Shown: positions 48,975 through 57,987 of the stretch, in pieces
Layout: the number at the start of each line of letters is the position of its first letter
Numbering within the stretch: position 1 is the first letter of the stretch
Assembly: GCA_038317375.1 (NCBI GenBank)
Contig: JBBQBM010000001.1
Coordinates: 21,899 to 85,898 of the forward strand
Length of the DNA: 64,000 bases
Source of the DNA: JBBQBM01 sp038317375
GTDB lineage: Bacteria; Patescibacteriota; Saccharimonadia; Saccharimonadales; JAGQMS01
Direction of reading: 5' to 3'
Made by a program: the position numbers and the translations under genes
Notes under the pieces: generated by a model
What the model was told of the DNA's origin: nothing
The model's database searches: none
Seen by the model: only the letters and a program-made list of their open reading frames with translations

Positions 48975-50056
48975 GATTCTAGTCCTTGTGGCCCTACCAG
49001 AGCTAATCCACTACAAGTAGCATACATTGTGGTCTCGACTAAGTTGGGCGGTTGCAGTTTACCGAAATCAATGTTACCCCATGGGTTACATAATCTAGTC
49101 GGGACTCGAATATGATCGGTAATGTATGTACTAAAACCAGGCAGTGTTGCGCCTCCACCTAAGATAATTATCTGTCCGATTTCACCAACTGGTGAATGGT
49201 CGGCATAGTATCGCTGTACCTTCTTTATCTCATTTATTAGTTTTGAGAGTTCGCCCTCGATTGCATCGGCTATATCCTTTTGTTTCTTACTATACTCCAG
49301 ACCAAAGCGATTCTTAATTGTATAAGCTTGACGTTCAGAAACGCCTAGTTTTTGTGATATCAAGTCTGTTATACGGTCGCTACCGCAGTCCGCTGTACCG
49401 GTTATCCTTGCTGTTTTGCCATCGAATATAGACAGGTCGGCAGCGGTCGAACCAAAGTCAATAATCAAAGTTACTACTCCCTTAACGGGCTCTGAGTGGG
49501 CGACGACTCTTGTGACGGCGGTAATGTTTGTCTCTATATGAGCCACCTCCAGGCCAAGGGCGTCCGTGACAACAATATAGGAGTCGACTATGTTCTTAGG
49601 TGTGGCCACGAGCTGGACCTCAATTGTATCCGACTCCTTTGACTGTAGAACTTCATAGTCATAGTAGAGTTGGTCTATGGGTATTGGAATTGAGCTTTCA
49701 GCCTCACTCGTTACAGCCGATTCTATGTCTTTTGAATCCATCTTCGGCAACTGTATGATTCTGCTAAAACATCGTTCATTTGGAAGGGATAGGGCTACTC
49801 TCCGAGTTGATATAGAACCGACAATATTCTTCGATATTAAATCAAAGACTGATCTTGCAATAGACTCAGGATCGACTATCGCGCCCTTAATAATTGCTTG
49901 CGGGTCAGTTGGCGCACTCCCATAACCTAAAACCTTAGGCTTAGCGGGATTACTACTATGGTCTAGTTGAATCACCTTAACTGAAGACCGGCCAATATCT
50001 ATTCCAAATAATGGCTTATCTCTGTGCAATAGTGCTATTTTTTTATGTTCCGCCAC
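48971..50056 (-). CDS. pilM: type IV pilus assembly protein PilM
   Basis: 361-aa actin-like ATPase-fold protein. FGIDIGRSSVKVIQLD (phosphate 1), LPKMDSKDIESAVTSEAESSIPIPIDQLYYDYEVL, VTLIIDFGSTAADLSIFDG (phosphate 2) and IIILGGGATLPGF (adenosine motif) are clear. Cytoplasmic, binds the PilN N-terminus. First gene of the pilMNO set, with about 140 bases between it and pilA that include the pilA terminator. Confidence 0.93.
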   Translation of the reverse strand: MAEHKKIALLHRDKPLFGIDIGRSSVKVIQLDHSSNPAKPKVLGYGSAPTDPQAIIKGAIVDPESIARSVFDLISKNIVGSISTRRVALSLPNERCFSRIIQLPKMDSKDIESAVTSEAESSIPIPIDQLYYDYEVLQSKESDTIEVQLVATPKNIVDSYIVVTDALGLEVAHIETNITAVTRVVAHSEPVKGVVTLIIDFGSTAADLSIFDGKTARITGTADCGSDRITDLISQKLGVSERQAYTIKNRFGLEYSKKQKDIADAIEGELSKLINEIKKVQRYYADHSPVGEIGQIIILGGGATLPGFSTYITDHIRVPTRLCNPWGNIDFGKLQPPNLVETTMYATCSGLALVGPQGLES

Positions 50057-50142
50057 CGCTCTTATCCTGGTTATGCTTTATGTACACTAGTATACCGAAA
50101 ACTAATCAATATAGACATCCTGTGCGTAATTAATTACAAAGT

Positions 50143-50172
50143 AAAACCCCGGTCGACTAAGACCGGGGTTTT
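50143..50172. terminator. bidirectional terminator after pilA
   Basis: AAAACCCCGGTC (50143-50154) pairs perfectly with GACCGGGGTTTT (50161-50172), loop GACTAA. Ends the pilA message on the minus strand and insulates it from pilM. Confidence 0.93.
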
Positions 50173-50195
50173 AGAAAAGTCACAGTTTTAAACGA

Positions 50196-50684
50196 TCAAG
50201 GATTGTTTAGACCGACTTTTACGTATGGGTTAGGAGTAGTTGTTGTTGGTTTCTCAACATAAGTCCTAAGCACATAGCCTGTGCATGCTGTAGTACAACC
50301 ACTAGCACCGAATGGTACGTATTGGTATTGAGCGGTAGAACCTGAACCATCAGGTGCTGTAACTGCTGCTGCGGCTGTAGCGTCTGCTACTACTGCGTTA
50401 ATAGTTATTGCAGTGCCTTTTGGATCCTTCAAGCTGTCCCCGTCGATACCAGGGAAGGTAGCGGCTGTGAAAGTGTTAGGATAGCCATTATTGTCGTTGT
50501 AATATTCTTCTAGCTTCGTGTGTACGTTATTAACGTCTGTAACACGCTGTGTGTCTCGCGCCTTAGCCTGCGCGCCCTGGAAGTTGTTTAGTACCAACCC
50601 TGCAAGGATAGCAATGATAGCGATCACAATCAAAAGTTCGATGATCGTAAATCCTGCTTGTGCTTTTTTTAGTTTTTGGAGCAT
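50196..50684 (-). CDS. pilA: major type IV pilin
   Basis: About 162 aa. Prepilin signal KKAQAGFTIIELLIVIAIIAILAGLVL with G|F cleavage and Glu +5, then RDTQRVTDVNNVHTKLEEYYNDNNGYPN and a C-terminal disulfide-type loop SGCTTACTGYVL. ATG 50684 has AGGAGGG 8 bases upstream, a strong site; the in-frame GTG at 50693 is too close to it. Its own terminator suggests an abundant separate transcript. The last 125 residues are mirrored in the membrane protein at 6478-7344. Confidence 0.95.
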   Translation of the reverse strand: MLQKLKKAQAGFTIIELLIVIAIIAILAGLVLNNFQGAQAKARDTQRVTDVNNVHTKLEEYYNDNNGYPNTFTAATFPGIDGDSLKDPKGTAITINAVVADATAAAAVTAPDGSGSTAQYQYVPFGASGCTTACTGYVLRTYVEKPTTTTPNPYVKVGLNNP

Positions 50685-50821
50685 AGAGCCCACCCTCCTA
50701 TATTAATTTTTCAGCCCGCTGTTATTTTTTAAGGCTTATGCTTAATACTCTAACAACTTGTATAGCGTTCTTGCAAGTAGATTCCGCAAAGATGTGGAAA
50801 ACCCAAACATCATTGTCGATA

Positions 50822-52036
50822 CTATATTTGACTAGAAAGGTTACTAATTGGCCCCATGACGCTCGCAGCTATAAGGCCAACCATTGCTCCCATAACGACT
50901 ATCATTATTGGCTCTAATATAGAACTAAGACTTTCGACGGTGGCGTCCACCTCTTCTTCGTAGAAATCAGCAACTTTAATAAGGATCTCACCAATTTGCC
51001 CTGTTTCTTCGCCAACTGCCAACATTTGGCTAACAATTGGCGGGAAGATTTTAGAATTAGCTAGGGGTACCGAAAACGGCTGGCCCTCTGCAACTTCCTT
51101 GGCGGCGGCATTTAATTCAGCCTCGACTAGACTATTGCCCACGGCTTTCGAGGTGACTTCTATAGACTCAATAACAGAGACACCGGCGCTCATTAAACTT
51201 GCAAAAGTTCTAGCAAACCTCGCCACGGCAACTTTTATAACCACAACTTTCAGTACGGGAATCTTTAGGAGAAGCTTGTCTTTATTAATCCTACCGGCGG
51301 GAGTTTTTATGTATCGTGGTAGAAAAACGACCAAAATAATTGCGATACCTGCTAAAACGTACCACTTACTAGTCATAAAACCACTGATGCTAAGCATAGT
51401 TTTGGTGAGCGTCGGAACCTTAGCGTTCTCGCCACCAAGATCAATAACAATCTTCCCAATCTTAGGCATTACAAAGGTCATAAGGGCGATGAAGACCGAG
51501 AATGTTATCACGATTAAAACAGTCGGATAGGCCATGGCGCTTTTAAACTTTTTTCGGATCGAAGCGTCCTTCTCTTGTTGGATGGCTAACTTTTTTAAGA
51601 TGTCATCTAATATTCCGCCAGCCTCGCCAGCCCTAACCATATTTATATACACAGGCGAGAAGACCGAGGCGTGTTTTTCGAGCGACTCTGCGAATGATGT
51701 CCCACCCTCGATATCCTTAGAGATTTCGGAGATGTGCTTTTTAAAGGCCTGACTCTCGGTCTGAGCTTGAAGGGTGGCGAGTGACCTAACAAGCGGTACC
51801 CCGGCGTTTATCATGGTTGATAGCTGTCTTGTGAATATCACCATGTCACGACTCTTGATCTTATTTGACGATAGAAAGGGAATTTTAAAGCCACCTTCTT
51901 TGACGGCCTTAACAATCAGCGGCCTAACACCTTGTTTCTGCAGATAACTCCGAGCCGACGCTAAGCTCGTCGATTCGATTGATCCAGAAATTGTTTTTTT
52001 ATCAGCACCAACGGCTGTGTAGTCAAACTTTGTCAT
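50822..52036 (-). CDS. pilC: type IV pilus platform protein PilC
   Basis: 404 aa. Two T2SF domains, each with FTRQLSTMINAGVPLVRSL-type or FARTFASLMSAGVSVIESI motif, and membrane segments near 170-195, 220-240 and the C-terminus (LEPIMIVVMGAMVGLIAASV). Inner-membrane platform that turns under the assembly ATPase. One base separates it from the pilB stop. Confidence 0.95.
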   Translation of the reverse strand: MTKFDYTAVGADKKTISGSIESTSLASARSYLQKQGVRPLIVKAVKEGGFKIPFLSSNKIKSRDMVIFTRQLSTMINAGVPLVRSLATLQAQTESQAFKKHISEISKDIEGGTSFAESLEKHASVFSPVYINMVRAGEAGGILDDILKKLAIQQEKDASIRKKFKSAMAYPTVLIVITFSVFIALMTFVMPKIGKIVIDLGGENAKVPTLTKTMLSISGFMTSKWYVLAGIAIILVVFLPRYIKTPAGRINKDKLLLKIPVLKVVVIKVAVARFARTFASLMSAGVSVIESIEVTSKAVGNSLVEAELNAAAKEVAEGQPFSVPLANSKIFPPIVSQMLAVGEETGQIGEILIKVADFYEEEVDATVESLSSILEPIMIVVMGAMVGLIAASVMGPISNLSSQI

Positions 52037-52037
52037 T

Positions 52038-53807
52038 TTATTCTTTGGTGACCCTCAATATTTCTTCTATCGACGTTACACCAAGCAAGGCCTTGATTAG
52101 CCCGTCCAGTTGCATGGTTATCATGCCTTCCTTGACAGCCTGTTCTTGCAGGGCTTCGCTAGTAGCGTTAGCGACAATCATTTTCTGGACCTCGAGTGAA
52201 TTATCCAGCACCTCATATATTCCTTTACGCCCCTTATAGCCAGTTTTATCGACCGGCAGGTCTTTCTTAGGCCTCCAGAATGATAGTTTGGCAGTTTTTG
52301 GCTTACCGTAGGCCTCTTGGGCCACGTTTAGTAGCTTGAAGATAGTCTGCCATTGCTCTTCGGTTTTTATGCCGAATACGCGTTCTATTTCCTTCTTCTC
52401 GGTGTCTGATGGTGTGTATTCTTCGGCATCTTCTGGTATTAACTGGCGGACTAGCCTTTGCCCAATCACGACACGCACAACAGATGCGATCAAAAAAGGC
52501 TCGATACCCATGTCTAGCAAACGCGGCAGACAAGTCGCAGCATTATTGGTGTGAAGTGTAGAAAACACCAAGTGTCCCGTAAGAGCGGCCTGGACTCCGA
52601 GGCCGGCAGTCTCGGCATCGCGAATCTCCCCGACCATGATCACGTTTGGGTCTTGTCGCAGGAGAGCCCTAAGGCCGGCTGCGAATGTCATGCCAGCGAC
52701 TGGGTTAACTTGAGTCTGGTTGACCCCTTCGAGTTTGTACTCAACCGGGTCTTCGATGGTAGATATATTTACTTCCGGTTTGTTCAGAAGATTCAAAACA
52801 CTGTGCAGGGTAGTACTTTTTCCCGATCCAGTAGGGCCAGTGACAAGCACCATACCGTGTGGTTGGGATATAGAATCATTAATAGTGTTAAGAGCCGCAC
52901 CCCAAAACCCCAACTCCTCTAGGCTGGCAGGCTCGCTAGACTCATCCAGAATACGCATTACAACCTTCTCGCCTTCGGCTATTGGCAGGGTAGACACGCG
53001 AAAAGCAAAAGTTCGCCCATTCAACGTTATCTTGAAACGACCATCTTGTGGCGATCGTCTCTCGTCAATCTTTAGGTTAGATAAAATCTTGATTCTTGAG
53101 ACTAATGCGCCCAGCGTCCTCTTCGGCAGTTTGTTAGCGTCCTTCAGCACTCCATCGACTCGGTAGCGGATCGACACATATTTCTCGCGTGGTTCGATGT
53201 GAATATCACTGGCACCGCTTTTGATAGCATATTCGATTAGAAGGTTTACTGTCTGAGCAATAGCCGAATCCTCAGCAACATCTTCTTCTTTAATCTCATC
53301 CTCTTCTTTAATGGCACCATCTGCAGGGTCATCGCCCTCGGTCATCACCTTAGTTATTTCACTTGAGATATTGCCCCGGTATTGGTCGATTACGGATAAG
53401 ATATTAAGCCGAGTAGCAATAAACAATTTAACTGACTGGCCGAACAGCTTATGGATAACGTCTATAGCTTGTAGGTCGTCGGGATCTTCCATGGCGACTT
53501 GTTTTTCTTTGTCCTGAGCCCCGCCCTTAAAGATCACCATGTTATACAGCCTAGCTATGTGTTCAGGGATCTGTTTGAGGACATCAATGCTAATCTCTTT
53601 AGCCTTTAGCTCTATAAAGGGTACGCCGACCTCGTCTGCATAAAGCTGGGTTAACTCTAGCTCGCTCGAAGCACCGCTAGAAACAACGATGTCTTCTAGG
53701 CTGGTTTTTTCGGTCTTGGCTTGGTCGGCTAAGGCGGTGATTTTCGCTTCAGTAACTTTGCCGGCTTTCACGAGCAAGCTCCGAACTGTTTGGTCGGGTA
53801 TATGCAT
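52038..53807 (-). CDS. pilB: type IV pilus assembly ATPase PilB
   Basis: About 589 aa. N-terminal GspE-N domain (SLLVKAGKVTEAKI..., VPFIELKAKEISIDVLKQIPEHIARLYNM), then Walker A GPTGSGKSTTLH, Asp-box and Walker B RALLRQDPNVIMVGEIRD, and His box GHLVFSTLHTN. The region after RLVRQLIPEDAEEY has no cysteines, so the tetracysteine zinc site usual in PilB/GspE is lost. Start ATG 53807 lies 10 bases after TATACT; longer frames include that -10. No pilT is present in the window. Confidence 0.94.
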   Translation of the reverse strand: MHIPDQTVRSLLVKAGKVTEAKITALADQAKTEKTSLEDIVVSSGASSELELTQLYADEVGVPFIELKAKEISIDVLKQIPEHIARLYNMVIFKGGAQDKEKQVAMEDPDDLQAIDVIHKLFGQSVKLFIATRLNILSVIDQYRGNISSEITKVMTEGDDPADGAIKEEDEIKEEDVAEDSAIAQTVNLLIEYAIKSGASDIHIEPREKYVSIRYRVDGVLKDANKLPKRTLGALVSRIKILSNLKIDERRSPQDGRFKITLNGRTFAFRVSTLPIAEGEKVVMRILDESSEPASLEELGFWGAALNTINDSISQPHGMVLVTGPTGSGKSTTLHSVLNLLNKPEVNISTIEDPVEYKLEGVNQTQVNPVAGMTFAAGLRALLRQDPNVIMVGEIRDAETAGLGVQAALTGHLVFSTLHTNNAATCLPRLLDMGIEPFLIASVVRVVIGQRLVRQLIPEDAEEYTPSDTEKKEIERVFGIKTEEQWQTIFKLLNVAQEAYGKPKTAKLSFWRPKKDLPVDKTGYKGRKGIYEVLDNSLEVQKMIVANATSEALQEQAVKEGMITMQLDGLIKALLGVTSIEEILRVTKE

Positions 53808-53950
53808 AATCATAACCAGTATACGACACGCACCCCGTGCCAACTAGTGAGTACTGTTAAGCCTAATCGGCCTTAGCTAGCGTGGAATGCGTGGTGTGGA
53901 ATAGAAAAAAATTGTATAATATTCCTAGCAAATAAAACGGAGGGTAGTAG

Positions 53951-54991
53951 ATGGCTAAGGCGGAAAAGACTGTAAAAACCGAGGTGGTAGCAAAACAAGA
54001 CAGCGACGGAAAGTCAAAAGCATTAGACCTAGCTGTCGAACAGATCGAAAAACAGTTTGGCCGAGGCAGTATTATGCGTCTTGGTGCTGGGCACCACGCT
54101 AATATTGAGACTTTTCCTAGCGGTAGCGCATCACTTGATATCGCTCTTGGTGGAGGAATACCCCGTGGTCGTATAGTTGAAATTTATGGCCCAGAGAGTA
54201 GCGGTAAGACAACCGTGACCCTTCATGCTATCGCCGAAGTTCAGAAAAAAGGCGGCATCGCGGCCTTTGTTGACGCCGAGCACGCTCTTGACCCAGCTTA
54301 TGCCAAACGGATCGGCGTCGATATCGAAAAGCTACTAGTTTCTCAGCCAGATAATGGCGAGCAGGCACTGGAAATCGTCGAGACTTTAGTTCGGTCCAGT
54401 GCGATAGATCTTATCGTTGTTGACTCTGTCGCGGCGCTTGTACCTCAAGCGGAGTTAGAGGGTGATATGGGTGATGCTCAAATGGGTCTTCAGGCTCGGC
54501 TTATGAGCCAAGCCATGCGTAAGCTAACGGCCATTATTAGCCGCAGCAAAACAACAGTCATCTTCATCAACCAACTTCGAATGAAGATCGGTGTGATGTT
54601 TGGTAATCCCGAGACAACCACTGGCGGCAACGCCTTGAAGTTCTATGCCAGCGTTCGTATGGATATCCGCCGAGTGACTCAAATTAAAGTTGGCGAGGAA
54701 ATGATCGGCAACCGCGTCCGCGTTAAGGTTGTCAAAAATAAGGTTGCCGCTCCATTCCGCGAAGCCGAGTTCGACATTATGTATAACCACGGGATCAGTA
54801 TTGAGGGTGACGTGCTAGACCTAGCCGTCAATAAAGAGATTGTTCAAAAATCTGGCTCATGGTTCGAATATAGTGGTGATCGTTTCGCCAATGGTCGCGA
54901 AGCCGCCAAAACCTACCTGGGCGCAAATCCGAAGGTTCTTGCAGAACTCACCAAAAAAGTCATGGACGCTACAGCCGCTGAGGTTGAATAG
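53951..54991 (+). CDS. recA: recombinase RecA
   Basis: 346 aa. Strand-exchange recombinase. FGRGSIMRLG, Walker A GPESSGKTT (80-88), Walker B LIVVDSVAALVP, loop L2 MFGNPETTTGGNALKFYASVR. GGAGGG precedes the ATG and TATAAT is seen near 53915. Full length, divergent from pilB and followed by recX. Confidence 0.98.
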   Translation: MAKAEKTVKTEVVAKQDSDGKSKALDLAVEQIEKQFGRGSIMRLGAGHHANIETFPSGSASLDIALGGGIPRGRIVEIYGPESSGKTTVTLHAIAEVQKKGGIAAFVDAEHALDPAYAKRIGVDIEKLLVSQPDNGEQALEIVETLVRSSAIDLIVVDSVAALVPQAELEGDMGDAQMGLQARLMSQAMRKLTAIISRSKTTVIFINQLRMKIGVMFGNPETTTGGNALKFYASVRMDIRRVTQIKVGEEMIGNRVRVKVVKNKVAAPFREAEFDIMYNHGISIEGDVLDLAVNKEIVQKSGSWFEYSGDRFANGREAAKTYLGANPKVLAELTKKVMDATAAEVE

Positions 54992-54996
54992 CCCCG

Positions 54997-55596
54997 ATGC
55001 ACGTTACGGCGATAAAGCAACAGGTTAAGAATAAAGAGCGTGCCAGCATATTCGTTGACGGGAAATACTCCTTCTCTCTAAGCCTGGGTGATTTAGTTGC
55101 CGAAAAACTAAAAGTTGGTATGGAGCTAGACGAGCCAGCGCATGCCACGCTCAAAAAGAAATCTAGCGACGGTAAGCTCAAAATGAGGTCGCTAGAGTGG
55201 GTTCTCGGCAGGCCGCATTCTATTCGGGAGCTCAAAGACTATTTGCGCCGCAAAAAAGCCGAGCCGGAATTTATCGAGAAGATTATCGAGGAATTTTTAA
55301 AACGAGGCTATCTAAACGATCAAAAATTCGCCGAGTGGTGGTTAGATAGGCGCATTAGAAAACAAAAAAGTAATAGATCGATAGAGTTTGAGCTACGTGC
55401 AAAAGGAGTCGACAGAGAGATCATTGCCGAGGTTATTGATGGTGACGTTGAAAGCGAGAGTGATAGGCTAAAGATAACAATCGAAAAACTGCGCAGCAGA
55501 ACACGCTACCAAGACCCCCAGAAACTCACCGCCCATTTAGTGGGTAAGGGCTACTCATACACCTTGATAAAAGAAGCACTAAAAGAGAGTCAATGA
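54997..55596 (+). CDS. recX: RecA regulator RecX
   Basis: 199 aa. Three-helix repeats: RSIRELKDYLRRKKAEPEFIEKIIEEFLKRGYLNDQKFAEWWLDRR..KSNRSIEFELRAKGVD and YQDPQKLTAHLVGKGYSYTLIKEAL match RecX. An N-terminal beta-like extension (HVTAIKQQVKNKERASIFVDGKYSFSLSLGDL) is as in Gram-positive RecX. Five bases after recA. Controls RecA filaments. Confidence 0.92.
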   Translation: MHVTAIKQQVKNKERASIFVDGKYSFSLSLGDLVAEKLKVGMELDEPAHATLKKKSSDGKLKMRSLEWVLGRPHSIRELKDYLRRKKAEPEFIEKIIEEFLKRGYLNDQKFAEWWLDRRIRKQKSNRSIEFELRAKGVDREIIAEVIDGDVESESDRLKITIEKLRSRTRYQDPQKLTAHLVGKGYSYTLIKEALKESQ

Positions 55597-55621
55597 TTTT
55601 TTTATTTTTAAAACCTAAGTT

Positions 55622-55674
55622 TAATAAAAGCGGATTAAAAGTAACTTAAAATTGACTTTAAATCCGCTTATTGT
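55622..55674. terminator. inverted repeat between recX and the AbrB-like gene
   Basis: AATAAAAGCGGATTAAAAGT and ACTTTAAATCCGCTTATT form an imperfect long stem (GCGGATT/AATCCGC core). Flanking T- and A-runs make it a possible bidirectional terminator; it also lies just before the AbrB-like gene and could be an autoregulatory site. Confidence 0.55.
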
Positions 55675-55686
55675 TAATGTTATTTT

Positions 55687-55872
55687 ATGGGCAATGTTTC
55701 CTTCCGTCGGCGTCTAATCCGTCGATTGACCAAAAACAGTAGTGGCACGCTTAGTGTTAGTATTCCGATTGAACACGCAGCGGAGCTAGGTTGGCGCAAA
55801 GGTCATGAGGTAGTGATGGAGCGGCATGGCAGTCGGATTATCATAAGTCCAGTAGGTAAACCAAAAAAATGA
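55687..55872 (+). CDS. AbrB/SpoVT-type DNA-binding protein
   Basis: 61 aa. NSSGTLSVSIPIEHAAELGWRKGHEVVMERHGSRIIISP is the swapped-hairpin AbrB/MazE fold. It may regulate the ABC transporter 25 bases downstream, or be the antitoxin-like half of a pair, but no toxin gene is adjacent. Arg-rich N-terminus (RRRLIRRL). Confidence 0.8.
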   Translation: MGNVSFRRRLIRRLTKNSSGTLSVSIPIEHAAELGWRKGHEVVMERHGSRIIISPVGKPKK

Positions 55873-55897
55873 TTAAGCAGGTGGGGTCAACTTCGTC

Positions 55898-57982
55898 ATG
55901 ATGCCGAAACTTTATGAAGCTATCGAGATGGCCGTTTCTAGCGGTGTTAAGCCCAATATGCTGGCAGATGTGCTTATCAAGCTTGGCTGGCCGCAAGAAC
56001 TTGTGAACCAGGCGGTAGAGGCTTGGCTCAAATCACATGGCCGGAAGGTCGAAACAACCGACTTCAAACACTGGATCAAAAAATACTACCGCAATGCGTT
56101 GCCTTCGGTATTTGTAGTTGTTTTCTTGGGAATGGTGCAAGCTGCTGTGGCGCTGCTCAAACCTTGGCCAACAAAGATTATGGCCGACTCGGCATTTGGT
56201 AATACACCTGCTTGGGGGCCGTTAGCGCAATATACCGGCACGCCTAAGCTCATACTTATCACCGCCTTGATGAGCGTGGCGCTATTCCTGATTGGTGCCG
56301 CCTTTGACTGGGTGAGTGATTTTATATTGCTAAAAATCGGCTTTAAGCTAAATAGAAGCATAAAGATCGAGTCCCTCAGGCACATTTTGCACCTGCCACT
56401 CTTCCACCAAGAGCGTCTGGCTAAGGGCGACTATGTCTATCGCCAAAACGTTGTGACAAATAGCTTGTCGGATCTTGCACTTAGTACCACCTCGGCTATC
56501 GTCGGCTCGATCATCATGATTATTGGCGTGTTGGCGATAATGATCTCATTCAATCCTATCTTGACTCTAGTATCGGTTGTTCTAATGCCACTTTTGTATC
56601 TAACTATGCGAATCTTTGGACCAAAAATGGGCAAGTATAATCAGCAGCTCAATGAGGTTGCTTCTAGCACCTCGGCGGCAATTGTCGAATCGGTCGATAA
56701 CGCCGAGACCATCCAGGCCTATACGCTTGAGGACAAACAAGTATTCCGGGTAGACACGCTATGGCATAAGGGTTATTGGTTAACGAAGAAGTCGATGTTT
56801 TGGGGGAATTTTATGAGTAACACCAACTCCCTGCTCATAATTTTGGCCACTTCTGTCGTTATGTATTTTGGTGGTACGGCGGCCATGCAGGGTAAGATGA
56901 CATTCGGTGAATTACTTATTTTCATGACTTACATGGGTTATTTACTTGGGCCTGTCGAGGGACTTGTGCAACAAATTACTTCGCGGAATCAAAAGCTGAT
57001 CGATGTGAACCGTGTCTATGAGGTGCTTAGTGACCACGAGGGTATAGAAGATCTTCGCAAAGACAACCATATGCCTCCTGGCACTAAGGGAGTGATAGAT
57101 TTTCAGAATGTCACATATGCATATAACGACCAAGTAGTCTTCCAGGGGCTAAACTTGCACATTGATCAGGGCGAAAAGGTCGGAATTATCGGGCCGAGTG
57201 GCGGTGGCAAAAGCACAATCATGAAGCTTCTACCTCTGTTTGTAGAGCCGCTGCAGGGTCGAATTATGATTGATGGTGTCGATATCCAATCAGTGTCGCT
57301 AAAAGACCTACGCCAAAGAATTGCCTGGGTTAGCCAGACGCCGCAACTCTTTTCGGGGACAATCTTAGACAACCTTTATGATGGCGACACTATGCGGCAA
57401 ATCAGTAACGACGAGGTCAAAAATGCTATGGTCGTATCAAACGTGGCCGAGTTTGCGGTGCGGTTACCTCTTGGTGTTCAGTCACCAGCCGGCGAAAATG
57501 GTTCATCTTTAAGCGGCGGCCAGAGACAGCGAGTTTCTATTGCTAGGGCACTTATAAAGAACGCGCCTATCTTGTGTTTGGACGAGCCAACAGCCGCACT
57601 CGACACTAAAAGTGAAAACTATATTAGAGACTCACTAATGCAGATGATAAATGGCAAAACAGTCGTGATGGTCACCCACCGCAAATCGCTACTTAAGCTC
57701 ATGGACACTATTTACGTGCTAGAAAATGGCGGGCTCACAGATGTTAATGAGCTTGGCGGCCTAGATCATTATTTGGGTGTGCTTGAAGGAATCGACCAAA
57801 AAGTGGCCGAAGCCGAGATCAAAGAGGCACAGCGCTATGTCTCGCCAGAGACTATTAGCGCCTATCTTAATGCTATGCCAGAGCCTGTTGAGAATGAGTC
57901 ACCGGAAGAGATTGTAGACCCAAGCCCAATCGGTAGCTCAACCATCAACGAAGATGGCGAAGTAGAAATCAAACTGCACTAA
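55898..57982 (+). CDS. ABC exporter (MsbA/lipid or multidrug type)
   Basis: 694 aa half-transporter: membrane domain with six helices (about 65-350) and nucleotide-binding domain with Walker A GPSGGGKST, signature LSGGQRQRVSIARAL, Walker B ILCLDEPTAALD and H-loop VTHRKS. An extra 45-residue helical segment precedes it (AIEMAVSSGVKPNMLADVLIKLGWPQELVNQAVEAWL), shaped like a UBA-type helical bundle. A C-terminal acidic tail follows the ATPase. Probable homodimer; substrate unknown. Confidence 0.9.
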   Translation: MMPKLYEAIEMAVSSGVKPNMLADVLIKLGWPQELVNQAVEAWLKSHGRKVETTDFKHWIKKYYRNALPSVFVVVFLGMVQAAVALLKPWPTKIMADSAFGNTPAWGPLAQYTGTPKLILITALMSVALFLIGAAFDWVSDFILLKIGFKLNRSIKIESLRHILHLPLFHQERLAKGDYVYRQNVVTNSLSDLALSTTSAIVGSIIMIIGVLAIMISFNPILTLVSVVLMPLLYLTMRIFGPKMGKYNQQLNEVASSTSAAIVESVDNAETIQAYTLEDKQVFRVDTLWHKGYWLTKKSMFWGNFMSNTNSLLIILATSVVMYFGGTAAMQGKMTFGELLIFMTYMGYLLGPVEGLVQQITSRNQKLIDVNRVYEVLSDHEGIEDLRKDNHMPPGTKGVIDFQNVTYAYNDQVVFQGLNLHIDQGEKVGIIGPSGGGKSTIMKLLPLFVEPLQGRIMIDGVDIQSVSLKDLRQRIAWVSQTPQLFSGTILDNLYDGDTMRQISNDEVKNAMVVSNVAEFAVRLPLGVQSPAGENGSSLSGGQRQRVSIARALIKNAPILCLDEPTAALDTKSENYIRDSLMQMINGKTVVMVTHRKSLLKLMDTIYVLENGGLTDVNELGGLDHYLGVLEGIDQKVAEAEIKEAQRYVSPETISAYLNAMPEPVENESPEEIVDPSPIGSSTINEDGEVEIKLH

Positions 57983-57987
57983 GCAAG

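Noticed and set aside
55687..55872. AbrB-like gene as antitoxin of a toxin-antitoxin pair
   Set aside because: The next gene is an ABC exporter and recX precedes it; no toxin-sized partner is adjacent.
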